A DNA stretch of 64,000 nt from Symmetrospora coprosmae. Its lineage: Eukaryota; Basidiomycota; Cystobasidiomycetes; Symmetrosporaceae. The stretch's first letter is position 1. Each line of letters starts with the position of its first letter. The notes beneath the pieces are model-generated. The model did not search any database. It had not been told where the DNA came from and worked only from the letters and a program-made list of their open reading frames with translations. Location: NCBI GenBank assembly GCA_008802785.1, contig VUYT01000044.1:1-64000 (forward strand). Direction: 5' to 3'. Positions 10,354-21,962 of this stretch are shown here, piece after piece. Position numbers and translations under genes: made by a program.

Positions 10354-12928
10354 TCAAGCCTTGCGCTGCTTCTTCTTCTGTCTCGCCTCCTCCTGCTTGG
10401 CCTTCGGCACGACCTTGATTCCCTTGCGCTTGAGCGCCTTGATCTTTTCCTGTTCCATGATCTTGGCGTCCTCGTCGGCGTCAAAGGTGGCGGCAACCTC
10501 CTTCTTGCCGCTCTTCTTGCTTGCTCCGCCATCATTGTCTGAGCCGGCGTCGTCCTCGTCATCCGTAACGCCATCGAGCTCGAGCTCGGCCGCAGCCGCA
10601 GCGTTGCCGTTCGTGGCAGCAAGGACAGCCTTGGCTGGCTTGCCAACTTTGAGCTTTGCGACGTAGAAACCGTCCATATTGTGGACCTGAGCGGAGCGGA
10701 AGAGCGGGATCGTGAGCCTGGCATCTCGGCTCAGAGAACTGCATCACAGCACGCACGTGAGGATAAAAACGCCTCGTAAGCTTCAAGCTCGCGTCAAACT
10801 GCTTTCCCTTGAAGGCCGTGAAGCCCTCCTTGCCGAATTCGAGGCCTGTCTCTACGAGCTTGACGTGCGGGCGCTTGCGCAGAGCGTATGCGACGACCGC
10901 CTCGTTTTCGTCGACAGTGACAGAGCATGTCGAGTAGACGACGTAGCCTCCCGTTTTCGAGTTGGGCGACACGGAGTCGATGGCGCTCAAGATGAGCTGC
11001 TTCTGCAGGTGTGGAATGAGGATGAAGTCTCGAGCGCTCTTGTTGGTCTTGACTGACGGGTCCTTCGAGATGACTCCGGTTCCTGAGCAGGGCGCATCGA
11101 GGAGGACGCGGTCGAATCCGCCCATGACTTTCGGGAAGTCCCGGCCATCGTGATTGCACACGATGACATTGCTGCAGAAATGCAAGATTGGACGGATCAG
11201 TACACGTCGATGAAGTGTGCCAGATCGACAGGACCCACCGGCACCCAAGTCGCGAAATGTTGGCTGAGAGGCCCTTGATTCGCGCCTTGTTTGAGTCGTT
11301 GGCGAAGACAGTCCCAGTGTTCTGCAGCAGTGCAGCGAGGTACGTTGTCTTGCCTCCCGGAGCAGATGCCATGTCCAGCACCTTCTCGTTCGGCTGAGGC
11401 GCGAGCGCCATGACGGGAAGGAAGGAGCTTGCCGCTTGGAGGATGTAATGCCCGGCGAGGTACTCGGGCGTCGCGCCGATGGGCACACTGGTCTCGAAGA
11501 CCTGAAGGCCAACCTTGGACCACTTGCCAATGGGCTCAAGCGAGACTCCGCGGTTGATCAGTGCCTGAGCGAGCTCACGGCGTCGGGTCTTAAGCGTATT
11601 CGTGCGGATCGTGACTGGCCGTGGAGTGTCCGAGGCGTCGAAGAATGTGATGGCCTACGACGTAAGCGGGATCAGCTGTGCAATGCAAGCTTTCGTAGCG
11701 GTGTGCGAGAAGCACACACCTCTTCCACGGGGAACAGCTCAACAAGCTTCTCTGCCAAGAACTTGTTGTAGCCATAGTAGTTTCCGATGTCGTCAATGAG
11801 CTGTTCAAACACCTCCGAGCGCGATTTGCCCGTCTTTGCGCCGTGGCTCTTCCAGTCGCCGAGCGCGCGTGTCGCGCTAGCCAGACGCATCTGGACGACC
11901 TGCAGGTCCGGCATGCCCGTTGCGGCATTTGACGTTTCATTCGCGAGGTTCAGGGCCATGTCCTCATCGTCCGAGTCAAGGTAGTCTGATACCTCTTCGC
12001 CATCCTCGAGTAGAGCCAGTTCCTCCGCATCGGCTTCGGCATCACCTTCTGAGCCGTCCTCCTCTTCTTCATCGCCGTCGCGCCCATCAAGCGCGTCTCC
12101 TTCCGCCGCAGGTGCGCTGTAAGTGAGACTCGCATGAGCTCAAATTGCAAGGTCGTGAGAAGGAGCTGGCTGAGCAACTCACCTCTCGTCGCCTTCCTCG
12201 AGATCAAACTCGTCGTCTCCCGCTTCATCATTATCTCCCTCGTCGTCATCGGCTGCAGCCAACAGGGCATCCAGCTCGGCCTCGTCCACTTCGCCATCCA
12301 GCATCAGGGCTTGCGCGCTTTCGTCGCCGTCCTCGCTCAGGTCATCTTCGCCCTCGTCGCTACTTTCGCCTTCTAGCTGAGGCGCTGGGGCAGCACCAGC
12401 TCTGCTCGACTCGACCAGATCCTCCTCGTTGAACATGGCTCTGCAGCCGCGAGACAGACGAGCGTGCCGTCATCAGCTTTTCTGGCTGCCTGGACGATAG
12501 CGCACAAAGAGGGCACGGCTCGCTCACCTCCGGGCCGCAGTAAGGCCCTCATCCTCGCCTCCGTCGTCCTCTGCATCAGAACCATCCTCGCGGGCCCGCT
12601 TCTTGCCCTTGCCTTTCGCGAGTGCCTGCTTGCCCTTGCCCTTGCCGGTCAGAGACGTGCCTCCAGTTGCAGCCAGGATCTTTGCCTTTTTGTTCTGACG
12701 GCGCGAGAACGGGGCGGCTTTCGCGTCGCCGCCATCTGCAGCAGCGACACCCTTGCTGCTGGAAGCACCATTCTTGCCCGCTGCTCGCTCCTTGCGGTCC
12801 TCGAATGCCGTCGGCGGCGCCTGCTTGTTCCGAGCTTTCCTGCCTGTCAGTCGGGGCAGCAACGTGGACATCAGTAACGGCGCGGCAAGAAGATTGCCAA
12901 GGAGAGGACACTGACCTGTTCCACCCAT
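10354..12928 (-). CDS. NOP2: 25S rRNA (cytosine-C5) methyltransferase NOP2
   Basis: Seven exons (12916-12928, 12528-12843, 12183-12440, 11720-12116, 11239-11654, 10757-11171, 10354-10686) join to 715 residues. The 13-nt first exon gives MGGTGRKARNKQ, the usual NOP2 start. A Lys-rich stretch and several acidic runs (nucleolar type) precede the domain. The RsmB/NOP2 methyltransferase core contains PIGATPEYLAGHY, the SAM-binding DMASAPGGKTTY, the PCSGTG cysteine motif and the second catalytic cysteine in YSTCSV. FYPHVHNMDGFYVAK closes the domain, and a Lys-rich tail follows. NOP2 modifies 25S rRNA and is needed for 60S assembly. Every motif of the family is present. Confidence 0.95.
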
Positions 12929-13132
12929 TCTATCTCTGCACTGCTGCTCTCCTCAGTTTGGAGAAAGTACGCGTCTAAACTGCACCTCTGGGAGAAATTT
13001 CGCCTGTCACGCATAGCAAGACGCAGGCAGATAGGGGGTGGCAATCCAGCGCGGAGAGGAGAGCTACAGAGGCTCAATTTGCTTCCTACCCACACCTCAG
13101 CACGGGCGCGACCGCCATCATCATCGTTAGCC

Positions 13133-13387
13133 ATGGCCACTCAATCTCAGACTGCAGAAAATAGTCCCGCCGCCGCCGCCCCACCCATCCTGGACTGCTT
13201 CTCCTGCCGGCTCATTGGGACGGGCGCATTCGCCGGGCTGGGCCTGTACTCGATAGCGATGGCCCGGCATTATGCTCAGAACCCGCGCCTGTCTGCTGGG
13301 CGAGGGGCCAACATGGGCATCAGGCTCGTCGGCTACGGTGGGCATGATTGTGCTCGCTTACCGGATGGCCACGTCGGCTCAGGCTGA
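13133..13387 (+). CDS. DMAC1-like (DUF4536) small inner-membrane protein, frame broken
   Basis: The 84-residue frame starts MATQSQTAENS and contains DCFSCRLIGTGAFAGLGLYS, the conserved Cys-x2-Cys plus first membrane segment of DMAC1-like proteins linked to complex I membrane-arm assembly. After MGIRLVGYGG the frame turns unlike the family and stops. The expected second membrane segment (MIVLAYRMATS) lies immediately downstream in the next frame, near 13344. A one-base indel there, either real or a sequence error, would explain this; no plausible intron bridges it. It is divergent from NOP2 with 204 bp between the starts. Confidence 0.55.
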   Translation: MATQSQTAENSPAAAAPPILDCFSCRLIGTGAFAGLGLYSIAMARHYAQNPRLSAGRGANMGIRLVGYGGHDCARLPDGHVGSG

Positions 13388-13703
13388 TCCCTTCCTTGTA
13401 CGCGTCGTCAGCTTTCTTGGGCGCAGCCGCCCTCAGATGGACAGCTCCAATGCGGGCCAAGCAGACGCAATAGCAGCTCATCATTCGCAAAGCACAACCA
13501 CATCTCGTCCCAGTCAGAGGTGCTTCGGTTGACAAGTGGCTCGTTGCACCGTCACTTGCGGAACGACTGCCCAGAGGCCGGAAGCCACCCAGAGGACATA
13601 AGCGGGAGAAAGGTCCATCTGCTTTACGTGCTCTGTGCCAATCTACACGAGGAGTGAGGTCTACAGCTACATGCACGGCATCAGAAGAAGGCAGGACAGG
13701 GCA
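13388..13703. other. 3' flank between two genes
   Basis: It holds the out-of-frame continuation of the DMAC1-like gene (open to about 13532) and the 3' flank of the BAG gene. Nothing else is seen. Confidence 0.5.
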
Positions 13704-15879
13704 CTACAGCATCTCGAAGGAAGTCTCTGAATCGGAATCGCCAGACACGTCGCTGGCTCCCGCTTCTGCCGGGTGCTCCTCGCCGGCCGCCTCGTGCACC
13801 ACGCTCGCGATCAGGTCGAGACCGAGGGCCGGCGGAAGCATGAAGGAGGCTGGAGGGAAGCTGGAGTCGGGTTGGCGCTTTGAGGTCGGCGCATCGGAAG
13901 TCGGGCCAGTTTCCGGTGGTGTCGCAGTGCTGGCACTCGTTGACGGGATGCCAGCGCTGTTGGCCGCGGCAGGATGCTCGCGCGAGGCCTCGGAGATGGC
14001 CTGATCGCCATCCAGCGATGGCGAGGCAGGCTCGCTGGCGGCTGCTTCCGATGGTGATCCGTCATCCGTATCTGCTGAAGCTCCGGAGAGGTCCGCAGAT
14101 GGAGAGACAGCGGTAATGGGAGCTGTTCCTGCTGGTGGCGTGGCAGGCACCGAAGCTGGCCCCGAGGAAGGAGCATGGCTGTCTGTAGCGACGTCCGCTT
14201 GCCGAGACGAGTCGATGTTGTCATTGCTGCCAGGAGATGTGGCAGCATCGGCGAGCGCATCTAAAGCTGCTACGGTCGCCATTCCAGAGGATGTACTTTC
14301 GTTTGCCGAGAGCGCTTCGGGCAGTACGGCCTCAACGGTGTTTGGCTTCTCCTGGACCTAAGCGAAAACATTGCTGTCAGCCCGCATTCCCAGTGCTCTT
14401 GCGGACTCTCCTCGCTACTCACCTCGATTGTCTGAGGCACGCTGTCACTTTCGACTTTGGCTTCTGCGGGCGCCTCCTCCTCTGCGATAGCGATCGGCTT
14501 GTCTTGTACAGCATCGTCGGCCGCGGCCTCCTGCTCTTTCTGCTGGTCCGACGCCTGCTGCTGCTCGGCGTCCGGGTGCTGTGCCTTCCAAGCCTGTGCG
14601 CGCAGCTCGTCGAGCCTGTTCAGCTCGCTCTGAACATCGTTGTTGAGCTTCTTGCGCTCGGCGCGGATCGCCTCGATGCCGTCGGACGCAATGGCGTCGA
14701 GCTCGGTGAGAAGACGCGTGAGGTGCTCTTCGTACTCCTGCAGCGGGCGGTTCGCGGGCGTATTGTATGCGAGGAAAGGCGCCTGTGGAGTCGATCGTGC
14801 GGGGTCAAAGACAAGTCTGCAATGTACAATGGAACGAGTCAGCACATGACAGCGGGACAGAGGGCAGGGCAGGGTAACACTCACGCATCCTGGGGTTTGA
14901 ATCCGGTCTTGAGCGACTCGAACTTGGATCGGACGGAATGGACGGTCTTGACTTTGTCGGTCTCGTCTTGTCGAGGGGCTGTGGCATTTGGCGCAGTAGA
15001 GGCATCACCGACGTGCGCCACCTTGGCGTCGTGGGCAGAAGCGGCGGGGACGCGAGTGTCGGTAGCCTTTGCGGCAGGCTTCGAGTGTGCCCTGGATGCG
15101 GGGATAGGAGCGGGAGACGGGGAAGGGGAAGCCGAGCGGGTGGTCGGAGCTGGCAAGCTCAGCCACTGTCCGAAGATGCTGCGAAAGAGGTCCTCTTCGC
15201 TGTCCTGGCGCTGCGTGGTACGCTGCTGCTCAATGGCGGCCTGTCGGTGTCGCTCCTGCTCCGCCTGGACAGCCCGCCTTCGCTCCATCTCGGCTGTATA
15301 GCGCTCCTGCTCTTCCCGTCTGTGCTGGATGTATTGTTTGTACTGCTCGGCGAGGGCCGCCTTGCGCTCTTGCTCTGCGCGTGCCTGCGCGTACGCTTGC
15401 AACCTTCGCTGCTCCTGCTTCTGCTCAGCCGCCGCTTCAGCCTCGGCCTCCGCCTGCGCTACAGCTCGAGCTCTGGCCTCGAGGAAGGCGAGCTGCTGTG
15501 CTGCCCGTCGCTCGCGCCGTTCCTGCTCTCTGGCGCGTTCGGCCTGCGCTTCGGCCTCAGCCTGTTCTTGAGCCTGTCGGCGGAGGTCCTTCTGTCGCTG
15601 CTCTTTGCGGGCTGCGGCCAGCAGGTACTGGTAGTAGGCGGCTGCTTCGCCGGTACCGTCGTCATAGTCGTCATCGCTGGCCATGTGCGTGTCGTAGACC
15701 GCGCCAGGGGCGCCGTATCGCGAGTAGTAGGCATGGCTGGACCGCGGCTGGCTCTCGGCGTGATAGTGCTGGGCTCCGCATGACGACGTTGGGAGACCCG
15801 AGTAGGCCTGCCTGTGGAGGAAAGGCGAGGCCGAAGACCGGTGGTAGGTGGGGAAGGCGGCTGATGGGTGGACGAACAT
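13704..15879 (-). CDS. BAG-domain Hsp70 co-chaperone
   Basis: Three exons (14885-15879, 14423-14816, 13704-14357) give 680 residues. The N-terminal third is Tyr/Ser/His-rich. A long Ala/Glu/Gln/Arg coiled coil (about residues 80-240) follows, then a Ser/Pro/Ala linker. A region with BAG character (PANRPLQEYEEHLTRLLTEL, then EAIRAERKKLNNDVQSELNR) spans the first intron region, about residues 345-405. BAG domains bind the Hsp70 nucleotide-binding domain and act as exchange factors. The C-terminus is acidic and Ser/Thr/Pro-rich (EMLSFETS-type end). The coiled-coil plus BAG layout is common in smut fungi. Assignment rests on the three-helix pattern and the characteristic helix, not on a search. 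Confidence 0.75.
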
Positions 15880-16583
15880 GGTGCTTTGGATTGTTGGGAT
15901 GCTTAGGTCCTGGGTTGCGTGAGAGAGCTTAGGATGCGAGGAAGAGCGGACAGTGCTTTGTTAGATGGGAAGGGAAGAGAGAGTAATGGTCCGTGAGTGC
16001 CATTTGTATCTCGCATACAGGGAGGGCGTCGTCAGCGTGCTCATGTGCCGCGCAATTGCTCGATAATCCGCGAAGGGTGGAGCAGCTTCGAGATGGATCC
16101 ACCACGAGAAGGTTCGCCGAGATTCGAGAAGGCTCGGTCAGCCAGGAGGAGGGCAGAGGAAGGGGCGGCAGTGCAGGACAGGCAGAGGGGTAGAAGCAAG
16201 TACGGCGCACTGCGACAGGGAACATTGCTGCATGTGCATGCTAGGCCATCTGCTTGTGAGTGGGTGGTCCAGAGAGCCGTGAGTTCCGTCGATCGGGTCG
16301 GGGAAAGTGAGGCTTACAGCATGCAGACCAGGCGCAGCAGCGGGATTACACAGAGGCGCATATGGCAGCCGCACGTGCGAATGTATAGTGTACATGCACT
16401 CCTTGTGTGGTGCAGGCCTCCGGCTCGTTGTCGTGTGTGAGTATTTGTGGCCTCGTCTGACGTAATCTTCAGGCACGGGCCCTCCGTCGTCGACTGTGTC
16501 ACCCACCGCGTCCCGTGGACTGTCGCCTCCCTGCAGTGCCTCGTTCTGCCAACTGCAGGCCCATCACACGCACACCCCTAAAC
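15880..16583. other. Divergent promoter region, no gene seen
   Basis: The 704-bp gap lies between the BAG gene (minus) and the first Het-C gene (plus). I see no convincing coding frame or distinct site. Confidence 0.5.
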
Positions 16584-19500
16584 ATGTCCTCAACCGTGAC
16601 CAGCACCACGCTGCTGTTCACCCTCGTCCTTGGGCTGTGCCTGGTCTCGTCTGCGAACGCATTTGGCGCGGGCGAGATCCCTGCTTACTCTGAGCTCGCA
16701 AAGACAGGTGGGCTTTGATGGCCTGATGGACAGTACTGCAAGGATAGCGACTGATCCAGCTCTGTCACTCATCGCAGCCTACCGCCATGGAACGATTGAG
16801 CAGGTCCTCGAGACCTTGTCCAAAGTGGGGCACGCTGGTGGCCCAAACGCTGGAGCGGTCCTCAAGGGCATTGCGTGCGTCCCTAGCAGTCCTTACTCAC
16901 CGGTCGTACTTCTGCGCATTGCACTGTAGGCTTATCGTCCTCATGTCCTCCCACAGGGGCGCCCTTCTCGGTGGAGGCGCAGCCGGCCTCGGAGATGCCA
17001 TCAAGGGCGGAGGCGGGTCCAAGTTCACCGGTCTCGACGTCAAGGTGCGTCCTCGCCGACCGTCAATAGTTTTGCAGACAGCTGACCGTGTCTCCTTGGT
17101 CGGCAGCGCGTGTACTTTGGCAATTGGTGCGCCGCACGCAGCCCAAACACAGATGACGTGCCGTCCCCACACTGACCCTCCGCCTCTGCCACACTCAGGC
17201 TGCGCGACTACTCCCAGGCCATGGATATTGCTGGGTTGAGCAAGCTTACCGGTGACAGCATCCAGCTGCTCGTCATGTGCCTCGGCTTCATGGTGCGTCT
17301 CCAAATCGTAAGGCGGACATCACATACCGATTACTGACCAGACGCCATCCTGCTTCGCCTTCACACAGGCGTTTGGCTACGCGACCGAGTGAGCTTCCTA
17401 TGGCTCCTGCTCACCTGCCTCCCCTGCCTGACCGTCCTTCAACCCAACCATCTGCAGCGAGTTCGAGATCACGAAAGAGAAGCTCGGCGTCTATCTATGC
17501 ACCGAGCACATCGACAACCCGAAAGGGTACGGCGAAGGCTCCGATGCGCGCCAGTATGACCCGCGTCTCCGCCCGCCGGTAGAGGACCGCGAGCTCGAAG
17601 TCGATCAGCAGAACGGGATGAAAAGGTACATTGCGAGCGACAATGAGGGCTTCGATACGAGCACAAAGTGCATCAGGCGGCACCTGGAGAAGTGCATCGA
17701 GCTTGGGAGGAGTGAGTCGTAGCTACGCGTGGTCTCACCACTGCATGCTCTGCCTGTCCTGCTGACTTGTCCTTCCTGCGTGCAGATGGCGGAGAGTCGG
17801 AGAAGTTCGAGGCCTACCGCGAGCTGGGTACAGCCCTACACACTCTTGAGGACTTCTTGGCGCATTGTAGGCTTTGACGGTCATTCTCCGTGCTTCCACA
17901 GAATACGTCTGACGCGTCGTCTGCCATCCCAGCCAACTACCTCGAGCTCGCCCTCAATAAGCTCGGCAACAGGGAGGTCTTCTGCCACGTTGGTGACAAC
18001 GTCCGCATTCGTTCGCCCAACGGTCAGAATGTTCCGCCTCTGTGCGTACCTGCAAGTCGCTGCTGTCCGTCGGTCAATTTCTGGCTAATGCCTCATCACG
18101 GTGCCTGATACAGCGTGACCGGGACCTTCGGAAGCTCGGATTTCATGATTAGGTTTGTCTGTCCTGAGACGAGAAACACACCCGGCCGCAACCTGACACC
18201 GACCTGTTCCATTCCGCAGCGTCCTCGGCGAGGTCAACGATAAGCTCTCGTCCTCAACCGTCGATGATCTGAACGGCAAGTTCAGCGACGCCAAGAAGCA
18301 GCAGCAGAACAGCGGCAACAACGGCTCGGACCTCCTCAAAAATCTCCTCAGCAAGATTCCCAGTGCCAACAAGGATGAGACCGGCGTCAACAACAAGATT
18401 GCCAACGTCGAGGAGATTAGGAGGAAGGCCGTCAACATCGACCCGTGCGTTCTGGAACATTCACCCCAGGATCTGAGCTGCCGATCTGACGCGCCTTAAC
18501 TACCTCAGCGACTCCATCGCTTCCGCCGAGGTGCAGAAGATCTTCATCGACGTGCTTTCGACGCGCGACGACATCTTCAAGAGTGAGCTTTGACCACACC
18601 CTATGAAGCCGCAGCGCCCGATGCGGGTCAGCGCTGACTTCATATTGAAATCTGTCAGGCATCGAGGGAATTCTCGAGACCCTCGGCCTGGATGACCTAA
18701 TCGAGGAGCTCTCGAACGCGCTGGCCGTGCTCGTGCTCACGACTCTGCAGCCCTACATGGAGCCGATCATCTCCAAAGTTACTGAGGGCATCACCACGGG
18801 CTCCGAGCATATGTAAGTACGTCCGACATTACCCAGCATCACAGAACTAACGGGACTGACCTGTTGCGATTCTTGCTCAGCCTCAAGGGAGAGGACCAGA
18901 CGGTTGTCTTTGATGACGAAAACGCGTCCGAGTGAGTCCGCTCCCTGCCCCGCATGTCGGGCGCGTACACGCAATACTCACTCTTTTTGAATATATGCAG
19001 CCCTACTCACTCTGTCCTCAGCAAGGATCACTTTGACCTGTGGCTGAACGAGCCAGCCGGCCTTGGTAAGCCTCGCAAATCTGGCCTGTGGTGGAGCGAT
19101 TGACTAAAAGCTGATACGCGTAATAACCACAAATTACAGCCGCCATTGCTGTCGTCAAGCACACAGTCCCTATCATCGTCGAGGCCTGGAGTGACCACAA
19201 TGCACCTGTGGACAGGGTTATCGAAACGGTGAGTAGTCTTGGCTCCGCTTGTCTGGTTTGAACGCCCGGTTTTGCACATCCTCTAACAAGTTCCTTACTT
19301 CAGGTTCTCGAGGCGATTCACCACCCATACTGGGCCCGCGATGAGTCTGCCATCCAGACCGAGATGCTCGACGTTGTCAGGCGCTGGCTCGGGGGCCTCG
19401 AGCAGCGCAAGCGCAGTCTCATCATCTCAAGCCTGAGCAAGGACTCTGTGCGTGCTGGTAACAACAAGCGCGAGGATTCAGCTTCCTACGGGACGCTCGG

Positions 19501-21066
19501 ACACCGATGCGGTGCGAGTGGCGGACACGGACACGCGCAGCATGCGCCTGGAAGTGGCAGTGCCTGCACCCAGGGCGCGCTGGGTACTGGCGGCAGCCAG
19601 CACCATCAGACTCTCGCTACGGGCAATCGCATTAGTGGCAACCCGTTTCCTCAGCAGTCGTCCCAGTATGGTCAGCAATCATCGCAGTACGGTCAGCATG
19701 GCGGTCAGAGTCAGAACCGCTACGGCTCAGCTCAGCACGAGCAGGGCTCGTACGGCTCCAGCAGCGGAGCTGGTCAGGCCGGGACCATCGGCGGTGCTTT
19801 TGCCGGTATGGCTAACCGCTTCGAGCGACCTGCGGCTCAGACTGAGAACCGTCCGTCTGGCTACGGTGGCAGTGGTGGAAGGAGGCACGACGATGACGAC
19901 GAGAGCAGGCACACGGGGTACGGCGGACGTGCGTCGGGAGAAAACACCTATGGCAGACCCAGCTTCGAGCAGGACTCGACGCCGTCCTATGGCAGGCATG
20001 AGCAGCCTGGACAGCAGCAGCACACCTTCGGCTCGCCCGCCTATGGACAGGCATCTTCTGAGAATCGATACGGCCAGTCTGACTCGCAGGACCGCCTCAG
20101 TTACGGTCAGCAATTTGGCGGCCGCCGTAATGATGACGAAGACAACGACATGCGACATGGACAGCTGGAGTACGGCCGGCAACACCAGTACGGAGGTGAT
20201 GACGAGAGGCGAGACAACAGGCGCCACGAGCATAGCGGCCAGGGGTACGGTCAGCCGCAAGAGCATGCGTACGGCCGGGATGACCAGCCTACTTACGGAC
20301 GCAGCGAGGGCGGACGAAGGCACAACAACGACGACGATGATGACAACGATAGGCGGTCGGGCAACCGCTTTGGATCCGGTCAGCAGGAAGGGCGGGCTAC
20401 CTACAGCGGCGGGGATGACTACCGTCAAGGCGGTCGTCGGCGAGACGAGGACGACGGCGATCGCACCGGGGCTTCACAATTCGGCAGAATGAACCTGGGT
20501 GAAGGTCGGGATAATCGAAGGAACGACAACGACGATGAACGCAACGACCGCCACCGGAACCAAGGCTTGGGCGAGCAGACCCATGCTTACGGCGGCCGAC
20601 GCAACGATGACGAAAGCAGCAACGATCGCTTCCAGAACCAGGGCTACGGCGAGCAATCGCATGGCTATGGCGGACGACGCAACAACGACGATGACAACGA
20701 TTACGAGCGCAGGAATAGATACGGTGAGTCGCGCTCGGTGAGTGGCACGCTTGCTGCCCGCTATCTGCAGGCTGGGCCGAAAGACAATCGCTAAGGATCG
20801 GATGGGCTGGCTTATCCACCATCCAGGCTCGTAAGTCATCGTCAGGCCAGAGCGACGATAGCGATGACGGCGAGCGCAAGAAGCAGAAGAAGCAAGACAA
20901 GATTGCGAAGAAGGAGATGAAGAAACAGCAGAAGCATCGGTCCGGGGACCGGAGCGATGATGACGATTCGGATGATAGTGACGGCAGCGATGGCTCGAAG
21001 ATGGAGAAAAGGCACAAGCGCAAGGAGGGGGACAAGAATCACAAGCACGGTCGCAGGAATTCGTGA
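16584..21066 (+). CDS. Het-C family secreted/membrane protein, copy 1
   Basis: It starts with a signal peptide (LLFTLVLGLCLVSSANAFGAG). At least fifteen small introns are joined by consistent phases. Family landmarks in order are FGAGEIP, YRHGTIEQVLETL, KRVYFGNWLRDYSQAMD, GFMAFGYATDEFEIT, GVYLCTEHIDNPKGY, ALHTLEDFLAHSNYLELAL, FCHVGDNVRI, VTGTFGSSDFM, HSVLSKDHFDLWLNEPAG and HHPYWARDE. This is the heterokaryon-incompatibility Het-C family known from Neurospora and Podospora. After about residue 570 the protein turns into a long Gly/Tyr/Gln/Asp/His/Arg repeat tail (RRNDDD, YGQ, YGGR units). A final intron (donor near 20739) leads to a Lys/Asp-rich end, stop at 21066. The tail is richer in charge than in ascomycete Het-C. 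It may act at the cell surface; whether it works in non-self recognition here is unknown. Confidence 0.88.
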
Positions 21067-21962
21067 TGGAATGGAGGCCGCTCGAATCTGCTCGCGGAAT
21101 CCCAATCTCCTTTTGTGTACTACTTGCTTCGACTCGCAATACACGCCCGGTTTTGCACGCTCATAGAATCAACGGCAAGGCTTTACGATAGACGGGTGCT
21201 CTTGAGCTGCGCATGGAAGAGTTGCCTTTGTATGCGCCGGCTTTCCGTATCCAACACGGGGGTTGGCCGAGCTCGGGGCGAGCATCCTCCTTGTCTTCAT
21301 CACCCTCCTCCACTTCCTCGTGCGTAGTCAAGGAGACGTCGGCCGCCAGCTTGACTGACATTCTAATTCATCTCTCTTTCCGACAGTGACCTGGGTGTGG
21401 GCGATTATGGCTTGGTCAAGGCGGGGCCTGCATGTTGAGTGCTCGGTGGTGACGCGAAACAAGCAGCGACCATGAGAGCTGCGTGCGGGGTGAGCAAGCG
21501 CGCGCCCTTCCCATACAGGGTCACGAGCCTGATGCTGTATTGCTACGGCGACAGAGTGCTTGATGAGTATCATATGCACCTTCTTGCCGCGTTCATACGG
21601 TCAGCTACCTATCACGGTCTCCACATATGTGAGTCCCAGAGAGCTGCTGGTTCCCCGGTGCCAAATGGGTACTGACAGTCCTGTCTTTACAGTCAATTGC
21701 ACCGCGACACCGGCGAAGGCACGCACATCAGAACCACGGAAGCCGTCCACGAATGGAGGGAACGAGATTGCTCATCCAGAGTGGAGCGGAGTGGAGAGGA
21801 AGAGGGATTACCGAAAGGGGGCCTTTATGAAAGAGCTCCTTGCCATTAGGGCACCTACCTTGTCAACACTTCAAGTGTCTGAGTTGTAGCTCGGGGCGAC
21901 CTCTCAACCGCGCTTCGCCCCTGTTGTTTCCGCACCACCGAACGCGCTTCGCCATTGGCAAG
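21067..21962. other. Intergenic, no supported gene
   Basis: A 66-codon ATG-started frame on the minus strand (21161-21361) has an acidic start but no recognisable family. The rest shows nothing coding. It contains the 3' flank of Het-C copy 1 and the promoter of the aldehyde dehydrogenase. Confidence 0.45.

Noticed and set aside
14938-15783. 281-codon plus-strand Leu/Arg-rich frame
   Set aside because: It is the complement of the coiled-coil exon of the BAG gene.
19727-20428. Long minus-strand hydrophobic frame over the Het-C copy 1 tail
   Set aside because: It arises from the codon bias of the DDD/GGR repeats on the plus strand and has no independent support.
21161-21361. 66-codon minus-strand frame starting MSVKLAADVSL
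   Set aside because: The start is plausible but there is no family and no splice or neighbour support; left as intergenic.
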